Assembly (NCBI GenBank): GCA_030838265.1
Contig: JAUTXA010000170.1
Coordinates: 1-15,719 of the forward strand
Direction: 5' to 3'
DNA from: Actinomycetota bacterium
Lineage (GTDB): Bacteria > Actinomycetota > Acidimicrobiia > Acidimicrobiales > BP-101
Length of the DNA: 15,719 nt
The notes beneath the pieces are model-generated. The model searched no databases. It was given only the letters and a program-made list of their open reading frames with translations, and had not been told where the DNA came from. Below are positions 7,674-14,442 of the stretch, in pieces; the first letter of the stretch is position 1; the number at the start of each line of letters is the position of its first letter. Position numbers and translations under genes: made by a program.

Positions 7674-7679
7674 AGTTTA
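7674..7679 (-). promoter_or_regulatory. Candidate -10 box (TAAACT) for the FAD oxidoreductase gene
   Basis: On the minus strand TAAACT matches TANNNT, 6 bases before the ATG at 7667, which has no Shine-Dalgarno sequence: a leaderless arrangement. It lies in the 43-base divergent gap (7668-7710). On the plus strand TAGTAC (7699-7704), 6 bases before the malQ GTG, is a weaker candidate that lacks the final T. Confidence 0.35.
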
Positions 7680-7710
7680 CGGGCGACTGGTATGGGGCTA
7701 GTACCTGGGG

Positions 7711-9564
7711 GTGACCGATGCGGCCGCCTGGGGGGTTGATCCCGGGTACTACGACGTTCGCGGGCAGTGGAAGGCGGCGCCCAAGGCCACGGTCGATGCC
7801 CTCCTCGATGCCATGGGTGCGACCGACGGCCCGCCACCCGGCCTGGGCCAGGACAACCCGGTGTGGGTGGCCAAGGCGGGCGACCGGGTCCGGGTCGACG
7901 GGCCGTGGACCCTCACGACCGAGGACGGTGGCGCCCTCGAGGGCGAGGGACGGCTGCCGCGCGACCTGCCCCTGGGCTACCACTCGTTGCAGCGGGCCAG
8001 CGACGGTCGCCACGTCCGCCTCATCGTCAGTCCCGGCGCCTGCCATCTTCCCCCCGACCTCCGGGCCTGGGGATGGGCCGTGCAGCTCTACTCCCTGCGG
8101 TCTCGGTCGAGCTGGGGCGTGGGCGACCTCGGCGACCTCCGCCGCTTCGGCCAGTTCGCGGCCGAGGGTGGGGCCGACGTGGTCATGCTCAACCCGCTGC
8201 ACGCATCCCTGCCCGACCTGCCCCAGCAAGCCAGCCCCTACTACCCCAGCAGCCGGTGCTTCCGGAACCTGCTCTACCTGCGGGTGGCCGAGGTCGCCGG
8301 GGCGGCCCAGGCCGGCGCCGACCTCGAGAAGCTCGACCGCCAAGGCCAGGCTCTCAACCGCGAGCGCCGCATCCGCCGCGACGACATCTACGAGCTGAAG
8401 GTCGGCGCCCTCGAGACGATCTACGCCGGCTTCAGCGGCGACGCCGACTTCGAGCGCTACCGCTCGGCTGCCGGCCCCACCCTCGCGGGCTACGCCACCT
8501 TCTGCGCCCTGGCCGAGATGCACGGTGGGTCGTGGCGGACGTGGCCCAAGGCGGTCCGCCATCCGTCCGGGTCCGGCGTGGCCGAGTTCCAAGCCGACTT
8601 CGAGCGTCGCATCCAGTTCCACCAGTGGGTGCAATGGCTCATCGACCGCCAGCTCCGGGCCGCCGGCGATTCGATCGGGCTGGTGCAGGACATCGCCATC
8701 GGCGTCGACCCGGCGGGGGCCGACGCCTGGCTGTGGCAGGAGGCCTTTGCCGACGACATCCGGGTCGGTGCGCCGCCCGACGAGTTCAATCTCGACGGCC
8801 AGGACTGGGGCCTGCCGCCCTTCGACCCATGGAAGCTGCGGCTGGCCGGGTTCGAGCCCTTCGTCCAGACGGTGCGGGCCATGTTCGCCCACGCCGCCGG
8901 GCTCCGGTTCGACCACGTGATGGGTCTGTTTCGGCTCTTCTGGATCCCACCGGGTGCAGGGCCGGCCGATGGCACCTACGTGCGCTACCCCTGGGAGGAG
9001 CTGCTCGACATCCTCGCCCTCGAGAGCCACCGGGCCGGGGCGTGGGTGGTCGGCGAGGATCTCGGCACGGTCGAGGACTTCGTCCGTCACGAGCTGGCTC
9101 GACGCAACGTGCTGTCGTACCGGTTGCTCTGGTTCGAGCCCGAGCCGCCACCCGAGTGGCCGGCCCAGTCGATGGGAGCGGTGACCACCCACGACCTTCC
9201 GACCATCGCCGGCATGTGGACGGGCAAGGACGTCGAGCGCCAGCGCCAGATTGGATTGACCGCCAACGAAGAGGCGTCCGTCGAGCTGCGTCGGCGAGTG
9301 CGGGGCTGGCTCGGCGTCGATGGCGACGCGCCGGTCTCCGAGGTCGTCGACGGCTGCCACCGGCTGCTGGCGTCGGCCTCGTCGATGGTGGTGACGGCGA
9401 CGCTCGATGATGCCCTCGAGGTCGAGCCCCGCCCGAACTATCCGGGGACGACGACCGAGAACCCCAACTGGTCGGTGGCGCTGCCCATCCCGCTCGAGGA
9501 GATCGAGGTCGACCCTCGGGTCCGGCGGGTGACCGAGACGATGGCGGAGCGGCGCCACCAATAG
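7711..9564 (+). CDS. malQ: 4-alpha-glucanotransferase (amylomaltase, GH77)
   Basis: A cytoplasmic disproportionating enzyme that transfers alpha-1,4-glucan chains between malto-oligosaccharides or glycogen-derived glucans. The 617-residue protein has an N-terminal domain of about 115 residues (WGVDPGYYDVRGQWKAAP) typical of actinobacterial and MalQ-type forms, then the GH77 barrel from WGWAVQLYSLRSRSSWGVGD. All three acidic catalytic positions are visible by motif: nucleophile Asp401 in LRFDHVMGLFR, acid/base Glu449 in VGEDLGTVE and Asp495 in TTHDLPTIAGMW. The start is GTG at 7711, right after a G-rich stretch (CTGGGG) that could act as a weak ribosome binding site. ligC follows after 9 bases on the same strand, so they are probably cotranscribed. 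No other glycogen gene is in view. The protein is intact. Confidence 0.95.
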   Translation: MTDAAAWGVDPGYYDVRGQWKAAPKATVDALLDAMGATDGPPPGLGQDNPVWVAKAGDRVRVDGPWTLTTEDGGALEGEGRLPRDLPLGYHSLQRASDGRHVRLIVSPGACHLPPDLRAWGWAVQLYSLRSRSSWGVGDLGDLRRFGQFAAEGGADVVMLNPLHASLPDLPQQASPYYPSSRCFRNLLYLRVAEVAGAAQAGADLEKLDRQGQALNRERRIRRDDIYELKVGALETIYAGFSGDADFERYRSAAGPTLAGYATFCALAEMHGGSWRTWPKAVRHPSGSGVAEFQADFERRIQFHQWVQWLIDRQLRAAGDSIGLVQDIAIGVDPAGADAWLWQEAFADDIRVGAPPDEFNLDGQDWGLPPFDPWKLRLAGFEPFVQTVRAMFAHAAGLRFDHVMGLFRLFWIPPGAGPADGTYVRYPWEELLDILALESHRAGAWVVGEDLGTVEDFVRHELARRNVLSYRLLWFEPEPPPEWPAQSMGAVTTHDLPTIAGMWTGKDVERQRQIGLTANEEASVELRRRVRGWLGVDGDAPVSEVVDGCHRLLASASSMVVTATLDDALEVEPRPNYPGTTTENPNWSVALPIPLEEIEVDPRVRRVTETMAERRHQ

Positions 9565-9573
9565 GGTGGGGGA

Positions 9574-10629
9574 GTGGACCTCCCCGTCATGCCGCCCGTG
9601 AAGCCCATGCTGGCCAAGCTGGCTCGTGAGCTGCCGGCGTCCGAGGGCGTGTCGTACGAGCCGAAGTGGGACGGCTTCCGCTGCATCGTGTTCCGGGACG
9701 GCGACGAAGTGGTGTTGGGGTCGCGCAACGAGAAGCCGCTGACCCGCTACTTCCCGGAGCTGGTCGAGTCGGTGAAGGCGGCACTGCCCGATCGGGTGGT
9801 GCTCGACGGCGAGATTGTCATCGCCTCGGAGTCGGGCCTCGACTTCGACGCCCTGCAGCTGCGGATCCACCCCGCCGAGTCGCGGATCAAAAGGCTGGCG
9901 GCCGAGATCCCGTCCTCGTTCGTGGCCTTCGACCTCTTGGCGATGGGCGACGACGACCTGCGGGCTTCGCCGTTCTCGGCTCGTCGCGCCGGGTTGGAGG
10001 CGGTGCTGGACGGAGTGAAGCCGCCGGTGTACCTGACGCCGGCCACCACCGATCGTTCCCTGGCCGCCGACTGGTTCGACCGTTTCGAGGGGGCCGGGCT
10101 CGACGGCGTGGTGGTGAAGCCGCTCGGCCTGCCTTACGAGGAGGACAAGCGGACGATGGTGAAGGTGAAGCACGAGCGCACCGCCGATTGCGTGGTGGCC
10201 GGGTTCCGGTGGCACAAGTCGGGTGGCGTGGTCGGCTCGCTGCTGCTCGGGTTGTTCGACTCGGAAGGATCGCTGCACCACGTCGGTGTGACCGCCTCGT
10301 TCACCATGGCCCGGCGCAAGGAGCTGGTCGACGAGGTCTCGTTGTACAGGGCCGGTGCGGGTGAGAATCACCCGTGGTCGGGGTGGGCGACGATGTCGAC
10401 CGAGGGTCCCAACGTGGGCCATCGCTGGGCGGCCAAGAAGGACATGAGCTTCGAGCTGCTCCGGCCCGACCTGGTGTGCGAGGTGGCCTACGACCACCTC
10501 CAGGGCGAGCGCTTCCGCCACGCCACTACCTTCCGCCGCTGGCGCCCAGACCGCGACCCGTCCTCGTGCACGTACGACCAACTCGACACCGCTGTCCCCT
10601 CCGAGCTGGCCGCCGTCTTCAGCGCCTGA
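9574..10629 (+). CDS. ligC: ATP-dependent DNA ligase, LigC type
   Basis: A 351-residue ATP-dependent DNA ligase that seals nicks; mycobacterial LigC works with a Prim-Pol in base-excision repair and backup end joining. Motif I is KWDG with adenylated Lys31. Further motifs are SRNEKPLTRYF (50-60), LDGE (77-80), FVAFDLLAMG (116-125), DGVVVK (177-182) and MVKVKH (195-200). The OB-fold part follows (VGVTASFTMARRKEL) and there is no extra domain, as expected for LigC. I chose the GTG at 9574 over the ATG at 9589 because the N-terminus MDLPVMPPVKPMLAK reproduces the start of mycobacterial LigC and a GGGGGA run directly precedes it. It sits 9 bases behind malQ. The matching Prim-Pol is on the opposite strand at 11814-12851. 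Confidence 0.96.
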   Translation: MDLPVMPPVKPMLAKLARELPASEGVSYEPKWDGFRCIVFRDGDEVVLGSRNEKPLTRYFPELVESVKAALPDRVVLDGEIVIASESGLDFDALQLRIHPAESRIKRLAAEIPSSFVAFDLLAMGDDDLRASPFSARRAGLEAVLDGVKPPVYLTPATTDRSLAADWFDRFEGAGLDGVVVKPLGLPYEEDKRTMVKVKHERTADCVVAGFRWHKSGGVVGSLLLGLFDSEGSLHHVGVTASFTMARRKELVDEVSLYRAGAGENHPWSGWATMSTEGPNVGHRWAAKKDMSFELLRPDLVCEVAYDHLQGERFRHATTFRRWRPDRDPSSCTYDQLDTAVPSELAAVFSA

Positions 10630-10647
10630 CCCGACCCCCGACTTCGT

Positions 10648-11070
10648 CTAGGTGACGGGGAAGCCCTTGGTCGAGGGCCAGACGGTGATGAGGCTCATGC
10701 GACCGTCGTCGGCGAACTCGCCGAAGTCGGTGCCGCCGCTGCGGGTTCCGTCGGGCATCGTCCAGACGAAGCTGTAGCGGAAGAAGTTGTGGAGCACCTC
10801 GATGTCGGTGGTGACCTCGACGTTCACGCCGCCGCCACTGCGTCCCCGCTCGCTGCCCTTGACGTCGGCATCCGGGGCGCTCTGGAAGGCCTCGCCGATG
10901 CCGTCGCCGATCATCTTGGCCACCTCGTCCAACCCGTGCAGCCGGCCGAGCTGGGGGTCCATGAAGACCACATCGTCGGTGCAGCATTTCCGCAGCGCCT
11001 CGACCCGCGCCGCGTGGTCGGGCGCGAACCATGCCCTGCCGTACTGCACCAAGCACTCTTCCGGCGTCAT
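10648..11070 (-). CDS. NTF2-like (SnoaL-like) small protein
   Basis: A 140-residue protein with an NTF2-like/SnoaL pattern: an N-terminal helix (ECLVQYGRAWFAPDHAARVEAL), the CCTDDVVFMDP strand, a helix with LHGLDEVAKMIGDGI, and late strands (HNFFRYSFVWTMPDGT, then TDFGEFADDGRMSLI). This is the usual layout of ketosteroid-isomerase-like proteins; no reaction can be assigned. I set the start at ATG 11070 because AGAGGGGGA (11076-11084) sits 5 bases upstream; an in-frame ATG at 11097 would add nine residues but has no ribosome binding site. It converges on ligC with 18 bases between stops. Its upstream region carries the long hairpin at 11131-11185. It is not obviously related in detail to the NTF2-like protein at 4306-4725. 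Confidence 0.85.
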   Translation of the reverse strand: MTPEECLVQYGRAWFAPDHAARVEALRKCCTDDVVFMDPQLGRLHGLDEVAKMIGDGIGEAFQSAPDADVKGSERGRSGGGVNVEVTTDIEVLHNFFRYSFVWTMPDGTRSGGTDFGEFADDGRMSLITVWPSTKGFPVT

Positions 11071-11075
11071 CGGTA

Positions 11076-11084
11076 TCCCCCTCT
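11076..11084 (-). promoter_or_regulatory. Ribosome binding site of the NTF2-like gene
   Basis: On the minus strand AGAGGGGGA lies 5 bases before ATG 11070. It favours that start over the in-frame ATG at 11097, which would place this purine run inside the coding sequence. Confidence 0.65.
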
Positions 11085-11130
11085 GTCTGGCCGCCATCTT
11101 GTCAGCCGGCTCGCCCCAGCGGATCCGTGA

Positions 11131-11185
11131 CTCGGCATTCGGCCGTGGTTTTCCGCAATAGCGCTGAAAATCACGGCCGAAGCCG
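11131..11185. terminator. Long imperfect hairpin in the 105-base gap, possible terminator
   Basis: Arms at 11138-11156 and 11163-11181 pair at 17 of 19 positions, with a 6-base loop; one of the two mismatches can form a G-U wobble in the plus-strand RNA. The pairing can be extended through CGGC (11133-11136) and GCCG (11182-11185) with one bulged A. The stem contains a TTTTC/GAAAA core, which stands out in this GC-rich window. It begins 18 bases past the sulfotransferase stop codon (minus strand), so a transcription terminator for the four-gene operon is the simplest reading. There is no clear T tract after it, so a Rho-independent role is not proven. A palindrome GACCCCGGGGTC (11193-11204) overlaps the sulfotransferase stop. 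Confidence 0.5.
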
Positions 11186-11202
11186 GCCGGACGACCCCGG
11201 GG

Positions 11203-11817
11203 TCAGTCCCAGCCGGCGCGGGTGCGGAACTCGGATGTCGAGTTGGTGTGGGGGTAGGGCTCGTCGGGGACGGGGACGCCGAGGGCCGAGCAGAGCGGCT
11301 CCCAACCGTCGCCGGGATGCCACTCGACGAGGCGGTCGCGGGGTGCGGTGGCACGGACGTCGGCGTTGTGGGCCTCGTAGGCGGCGATGGCCTTGTCCTT
11401 GTCGAGCACGTCGGGGGTGAAGGTGTTGGCCAGGAGACCTTTGAGCATGGCGGACCACGGGCTGGGCTCGAAGGCCTTCTCGGGGCGGAAGCCCTCGAGG
11501 ATGGTCCGGTCGGCGCTCTTCCACCAGGCCTCGGAGTCCCGGCTCGACAGCAGGATGACGGCGTCGGGATAGACCTCGCTGATCGGCTTCCAGAAGGCGG
11601 ACGAGGGCCAGTCGACGGTGGCGTCGAACTCGGCGAACATCGCTTCCCAGTCGACGGGCTCACCCTTGGCCGCGGCGTGCCATAGGGGGACGTCGTCGGG
11701 CCGGCCGAAGACCTCGAGCATGTGGTAGCAGCGCCCGCCGAGCAGCACCTCGAGCGCCGTCTTCAGCGAGTGCGTCCCCGTTCGACCGAGCCCGGCACCG
11801 ATCACGCGCAACGTCAT
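11203..11817 (-). CDS. Sulfotransferase family protein (Sulfotransfer_4 type)
   Basis: A 204-residue P-loop protein resembling the short sulfotransferase family. The 5'-phosphosulfate-binding loop is GLGRTGTHSL at residues 9-18, directly after the first strand. The VILLSSRDSEAWWKSADR block in the middle matches the second family motif, the Arg-Asp-Xaa-Glu-Xaa-Trp 3'-phosphate-binding region. The donor would be PAPS; the acceptor is unknown, and some relatives have no demonstrated activity. The start is ATG 11817, preceded 6 bases upstream by AGGAGGG (11824-11830). The ATG overlaps the Prim-Pol TGA as ATGA, so it is translationally coupled and the last gene of the minus-strand operon. The hairpin at 11131-11185 follows its stop. 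Confidence 0.88.
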   Translation of the reverse strand: MTLRVIGAGLGRTGTHSLKTALEVLLGGRCYHMLEVFGRPDDVPLWHAAAKGEPVDWEAMFAEFDATVDWPSSAFWKPISEVYPDAVILLSSRDSEAWWKSADRTILEGFRPEKAFEPSPWSAMLKGLLANTFTPDVLDKDKAIAAYEAHNADVRATAPRDRLVEWHPGDGWEPLCSALGVPVPDEPYPHTNSTSEFRTRAGWD

Positions 11818-12851
11818 TCGGATCCCTCCTCGTCAGCGTCGGCCTTTCGGGCCCGGCTGGGCTGCACCCGCTTGGGCTCGCCCTTCATCTTGGGAAAGTT
11901 CGGGGGCCACGGCGCATCCCCGAGCCCCTCCATCTCGTCCCGCTCCGAGAGGTCGAGCAGGCTCTGCAGCGAGTACTCGACGTCGTCGATCGCCGCCGCC
12001 GGATCGCCGATCTGGGCGAAGCGGGCGGGGACGGTCGCCAATGTCAGGTCGAGGGGCTCGACATCGGGGACCTCGTCCCAGGTGAGAGGGGACGACACCT
12101 TGCCCTCGGGGTTGTTGCGCACCGAGTAGGCCGAGGCCACGGTGCGATCGCGGGCGTTCTGGTTGAAGTCGATGAAGACCCGCTCGCCTCGCTGCTCCTT
12201 CCACCACGCCGAGGTCGCCTCGTTGGGCATACGGCGCTCGACCTCGCGGGCCAACGCCAAAGCCGAGCGACGGACGCCGAGGAAGTCCCACTCCGGCTTC
12301 ACCCTCACGTTGATGTGGATGCCTCTCGAACCCGATGTCTTGGGGAAGCCGGCCAAGCCGTGCTCGTCGAGCACCTCGCGCACGCACAGCGCCACTTGGC
12401 GGACGGTCTCGAACGCCACGCCGGGCTGGGGATCGAGGTCGACGCGCAGCTCATCGGGATGGTCGACGTCGTGGCGCCGCACCGGCCACGGGTTCAGGTC
12501 GAGGCAACCGAGGTTGGCGGCCCACGCCACGTGGGCCACGTCGACGGGGCAAAGCTCCTCGGCCGACCGGCCTGAAGGGAACGACACGGTGACCGTCTCG
12601 AGCCAGTCGGGCCGGCCCTTCTCAGGCACTCGCTTCTGGAAGAAGAAGTCGCCCTCGGCTCCGTTGGGGAAGCGCTTCAAAACCGTCGGCCGCTCGTACA
12701 CACCGCGCAGGGCGCCCTCGCCCACGGCCACGTAGTACTTGACGAGGTCGAGCTTGGTCTCGCCCCGGGTCGAGAAGAAGACCTTCTCCGGGTTGGTCAC
12801 GGTGACGGTCTTGCCGCCCACCTCGAGGTCGACCGACTCGGCCTTAGCCAC
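11814..12851 (-). CDS. Stand-alone LigD-polymerase-type Prim-Pol (Prim-PolC/PolD-like)
   Basis: A 345-residue archaeo-eukaryotic primase-type polymerase equivalent to the polymerase domain of LigD but without ligase or nuclease domains. Mycobacterial counterparts (Prim-PolC/PolD) fill short gaps and act with LigC in repair. The catalytic DXD is VDLDPQPG with Asp138 and Asp140, the nucleotide-binding block is SGSRGIHI (173-180), and the third metal ligand is Asp228 in FIDFNQNARDRTVAS. The N-terminal TNPEKVFF (19-26) is also typical. The C-terminal 20 residues are charged and low in complexity. The start is GTG 12851 with GGAGG (12856-12860) 4 bases upstream, overlapping the AarF kinase 2 stop by 8 bases; the stop overlaps the sulfotransferase start by 4. 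No Ku gene is in view. Confidence 0.94.
   Translation of the reverse strand: MAKAESVDLEVGGKTVTVTNPEKVFFSTRGETKLDLVKYYVAVGEGALRGVYERPTVLKRFPNGAEGDFFFQKRVPEKGRPDWLETVTVSFPSGRSAEELCPVDVAHVAWAANLGCLDLNPWPVRRHDVDHPDELRVDLDPQPGVAFETVRQVALCVREVLDEHGLAGFPKTSGSRGIHINVRVKPEWDFLGVRRSALALAREVERRMPNEATSAWWKEQRGERVFIDFNQNARDRTVASAYSVRNNPEGKVSSPLTWDEVPDVEPLDLTLATVPARFAQIGDPAAAIDDVEYSLQSLLDLSERDEMEGLGDAPWPPNFPKMKGEPKRVQPSRARKADADEEGSE
11824..11830 (-). promoter_or_regulatory. Ribosome binding site of the sulfotransferase gene
   Basis: A perfect AGGAGGG on the minus strand, 6 bases before ATG 11817 and inside the Prim-Pol coding end. It is the strongest Shine-Dalgarno sequence in the window and fixes this start. 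Confidence 0.8.
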
Positions 12852-14442
12852 GACGCCTCCACCGGCGTCGGCCGCTGGCGCTCTCCGAAGCGCTCTCCGA
12901 AGCGGAAGCCGAGGCGGAAGCCGGAGCGGACGACGAACGCCATGCCGCTTCCTGCTGACCCAACTCGCCCTGAGGCTTGCCCTTGGCCTCGCCCCACACC
13001 TCGAGGGCGGCTCGCTGCCAGTTGGCCTCGGCCCCCAAGCGGGTCAGCAGGCCGCGCAGGCCTTCGGTGGCCCGCTTCAGGACCGCCAGCTCGGGCGGCG
13101 GCGCCATGAGGGGGACCAGGTGGCGGATGTCGAGTCCGGCCTCGACCGCCTCCTGCAGCTCGGGGGCCCGTCCGATGGGCGAGACGGGGCCCACAGCGTC
13201 GAGGGCGAGGTGATCCCATCCCCGTCGCAGCAATGAGGCTACGACCGAGTCGGGCGCGTCGGGGACGCGGGGGATCAGCCCGGCTTCCTCGGCCACTCGC
13301 CGTCCGCCGGTCTCGTCGCCGTCGATGACCAGGCGGCGCAACGTCCGCCGGAGACCGTCGGCCAACTCGGGCGGCAGGGTCGAGCACAGGCCGAAGTCAA
13401 GGAAGCTCACCCGGCCGCCTCCGTGGAAGATGTAGTTGCCGGGGTGCGGGTCGCCGTTGAAGAAGCGCAGCTCGAAGATCGAACGTAGGGCGAAGCGGAA
13501 GATGGCCTCGCCGGCCAGGCTGCGCTCGGTTTGCGACCAGGTGGCGACGACTTCGTCGAAGCGGGTGCCTTCGGCCAGCGAGCTGGTGAGCACCCGCCCG
13601 GCCGACAGCGAGGCGATGGGCTCGGGTATGGAGATGAACGGGTGGCCGGCGAAGGCGGCGCGTAGCCGCTGCTGGTTGGCCAGCTCGGTCCGGTAGTCGA
13701 GCTCCTCGAGCAGCCGGTCGCGAAACTCGCCGAAGAGGGCACTGGGGTCGAGTGTGTCGAACAGCTCCGAGGTCGGTGTGTCTTGCCGGGCACTCATCTT
13801 GGTTGCCGTATCGACCAACGCCTGGATGCTGCCGACGTCGGCGCGCAGGGCGTCGCTGGCCCCCGGGTACTGCACCTTCACGGCGACGTCCCGTCCGTCG
13901 CGAGTCCTGGCGCGGTGGACCTGACCGACCGACGCGGCGGCCATGGGCTCGTCCGACCACGTGGCGAAGATCTCGTTGGGAGGTCGACCCAGCTCCTCCT
14001 CGACGACGGCGGCCGAGGCCGAGCCGTCCATCCCCGTGGCGTCCTGTTGCAGGGTCGACAACGCGGCGCGCCAGGCCTCGGGTAGGTCGTCGTCGGTGTA
14101 GCTCTCCATCTGGCCGACCTTCATCAACAGGCCCTTCATGTCAGCCATAGCTGAAACCACTTGGTTCGCCGTCTTCTCCTCGAGGCGGCGATCGAGCTCG
14201 GCCTTCTTCTCGTCGCCGGCGAAGCTGCGCTGGACCCGGTCGACGGCGACGGTGGCGCCCACCTTCGAACCCACCGATGCCGTCTTCAGGCCCCGAGCGA
14301 GCTTGGTGCGCTGGGCGACCCCCGACGCCTTACGCTTCCTGCGCGCTTGGGCCGACCGCACCTGAGATATGGCGCCCGCTCCGGCGACGGCGACGAGCCC
14401 GGCGACGAGCCCGGCGACGAGCCCGCGGCGACCGGCGCTCAC
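12844..14442 (-). CDS. AarF/ABC1/UbiB-family atypical kinase, second copy
   Basis: A 532-residue ABC1/ADCK-type protein-kinase-like ATPase, a family tied to quinone synthesis or lipid homeostasis at membranes. Family features in order: KVGQ (108-111), the Ala-rich loop AAASVGQVHRA (168-178), VAVKV with Lys189, EELDYRTELANQQ, NGDPHPGN with Asp331 and Asn336, and DFG with Asp349. An N-terminal stretch GLVAGLVAGLVAVAGAGA may be a membrane segment and is encoded by 12-bp repeats. The C-terminus is a Ser/Ala/Glu-rich tail ending in an Arg-rich stretch. I chose GTG 14442, which overlaps the upstream kinase TGA as GTGA; the frame is open further upstream (to 14670), but that part only mirrors the neighbour gene. 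The stop TAA overlaps the Prim-Pol start by 8 bases. Confidence 0.92.
   Translation of the reverse strand: MSAGRRGLVAGLVAGLVAVAGAGAISQVRSAQARRKRKASGVAQRTKLARGLKTASVGSKVGATVAVDRVQRSFAGDEKKAELDRRLEEKTANQVVSAMADMKGLLMKVGQMESYTDDDLPEAWRAALSTLQQDATGMDGSASAAVVEEELGRPPNEIFATWSDEPMAAASVGQVHRARTRDGRDVAVKVQYPGASDALRADVGSIQALVDTATKMSARQDTPTSELFDTLDPSALFGEFRDRLLEELDYRTELANQQRLRAAFAGHPFISIPEPIASLSAGRVLTSSLAEGTRFDEVVATWSQTERSLAGEAIFRFALRSIFELRFFNGDPHPGNYIFHGGGRVSFLDFGLCSTLPPELADGLRRTLRRLVIDGDETGGRRVAEEAGLIPRVPDAPDSVVASLLRRGWDHLALDAVGPVSPIGRAPELQEAVEAGLDIRHLVPLMAPPPELAVLKRATEGLRGLLTRLGAEANWQRAALEVWGEAKGKPQGELGQQEAAWRSSSAPASASASASESASESASGRRRWRRRG
12856..12860 (-). promoter_or_regulatory. Ribosome binding site of the Prim-Pol gene
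   Basis: GGAGG (within GGTGGAGGC on the minus strand) lies 4 bases before GTG 12851, inside the last codons of AarF kinase 2. It supports GTG as the true start and translational coupling. Confidence 0.65.
12878..12925 (-). repeat. 12-bp tandem repeat encoding a Ser/Ala/Glu tail
   Basis: Four consecutive 12-base units: two identical (12878-12889 and 12890-12901, GCGCTCTCCGAA on the plus strand) and two near-identical (12902-12913 and 12914-12925). They encode the SASASESASESA tail of AarF kinase 2. A unit of 12 keeps the reading frame if copies are gained or lost. Confidence 0.8.
14389..14424 (-). repeat. 12-bp tandem repeat, three perfect copies, encoding GLVA units
   Basis: The plus-strand unit GGCGACGAGCCC occurs at 14389-14400, 14401-14412 and 14413-14424, with a related partial copy before it. 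It encodes the GLVAGLVAGLVA hydrophobic stretch near the N-terminus of AarF kinase 2. Copy changes would lengthen or shorten the putative membrane segment by four residues without a frameshift. Confidence 0.9.

Noticed and set aside
6108..7739. A 543-codon plus-strand open frame opposite the FAD oxidoreductase
   Set aside because: It mirrors the real gene, shows no family motif, and its composition is that of an antisense shadow.
6922..10581. A 1219-codon open frame on the minus strand opposite malQ and ligC
   Set aside because: It is antisense to two genes with intact catalytic motifs, has a Gly/Arg/His-rich composition with no recognisable domain, and is explained by the rarity of TTA, CTA and TCA in GC-rich codons.
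10630..10647. A terminator between ligC and the convergent NTF2-like gene
   Set aside because: The 18 bases are C-rich with no inverted repeat or T tract.
14389..14424. A short CRISPR-like or regulatory repeat array
   Set aside because: The 12-base units are contiguous with no spacers and are in-frame coding sequence.
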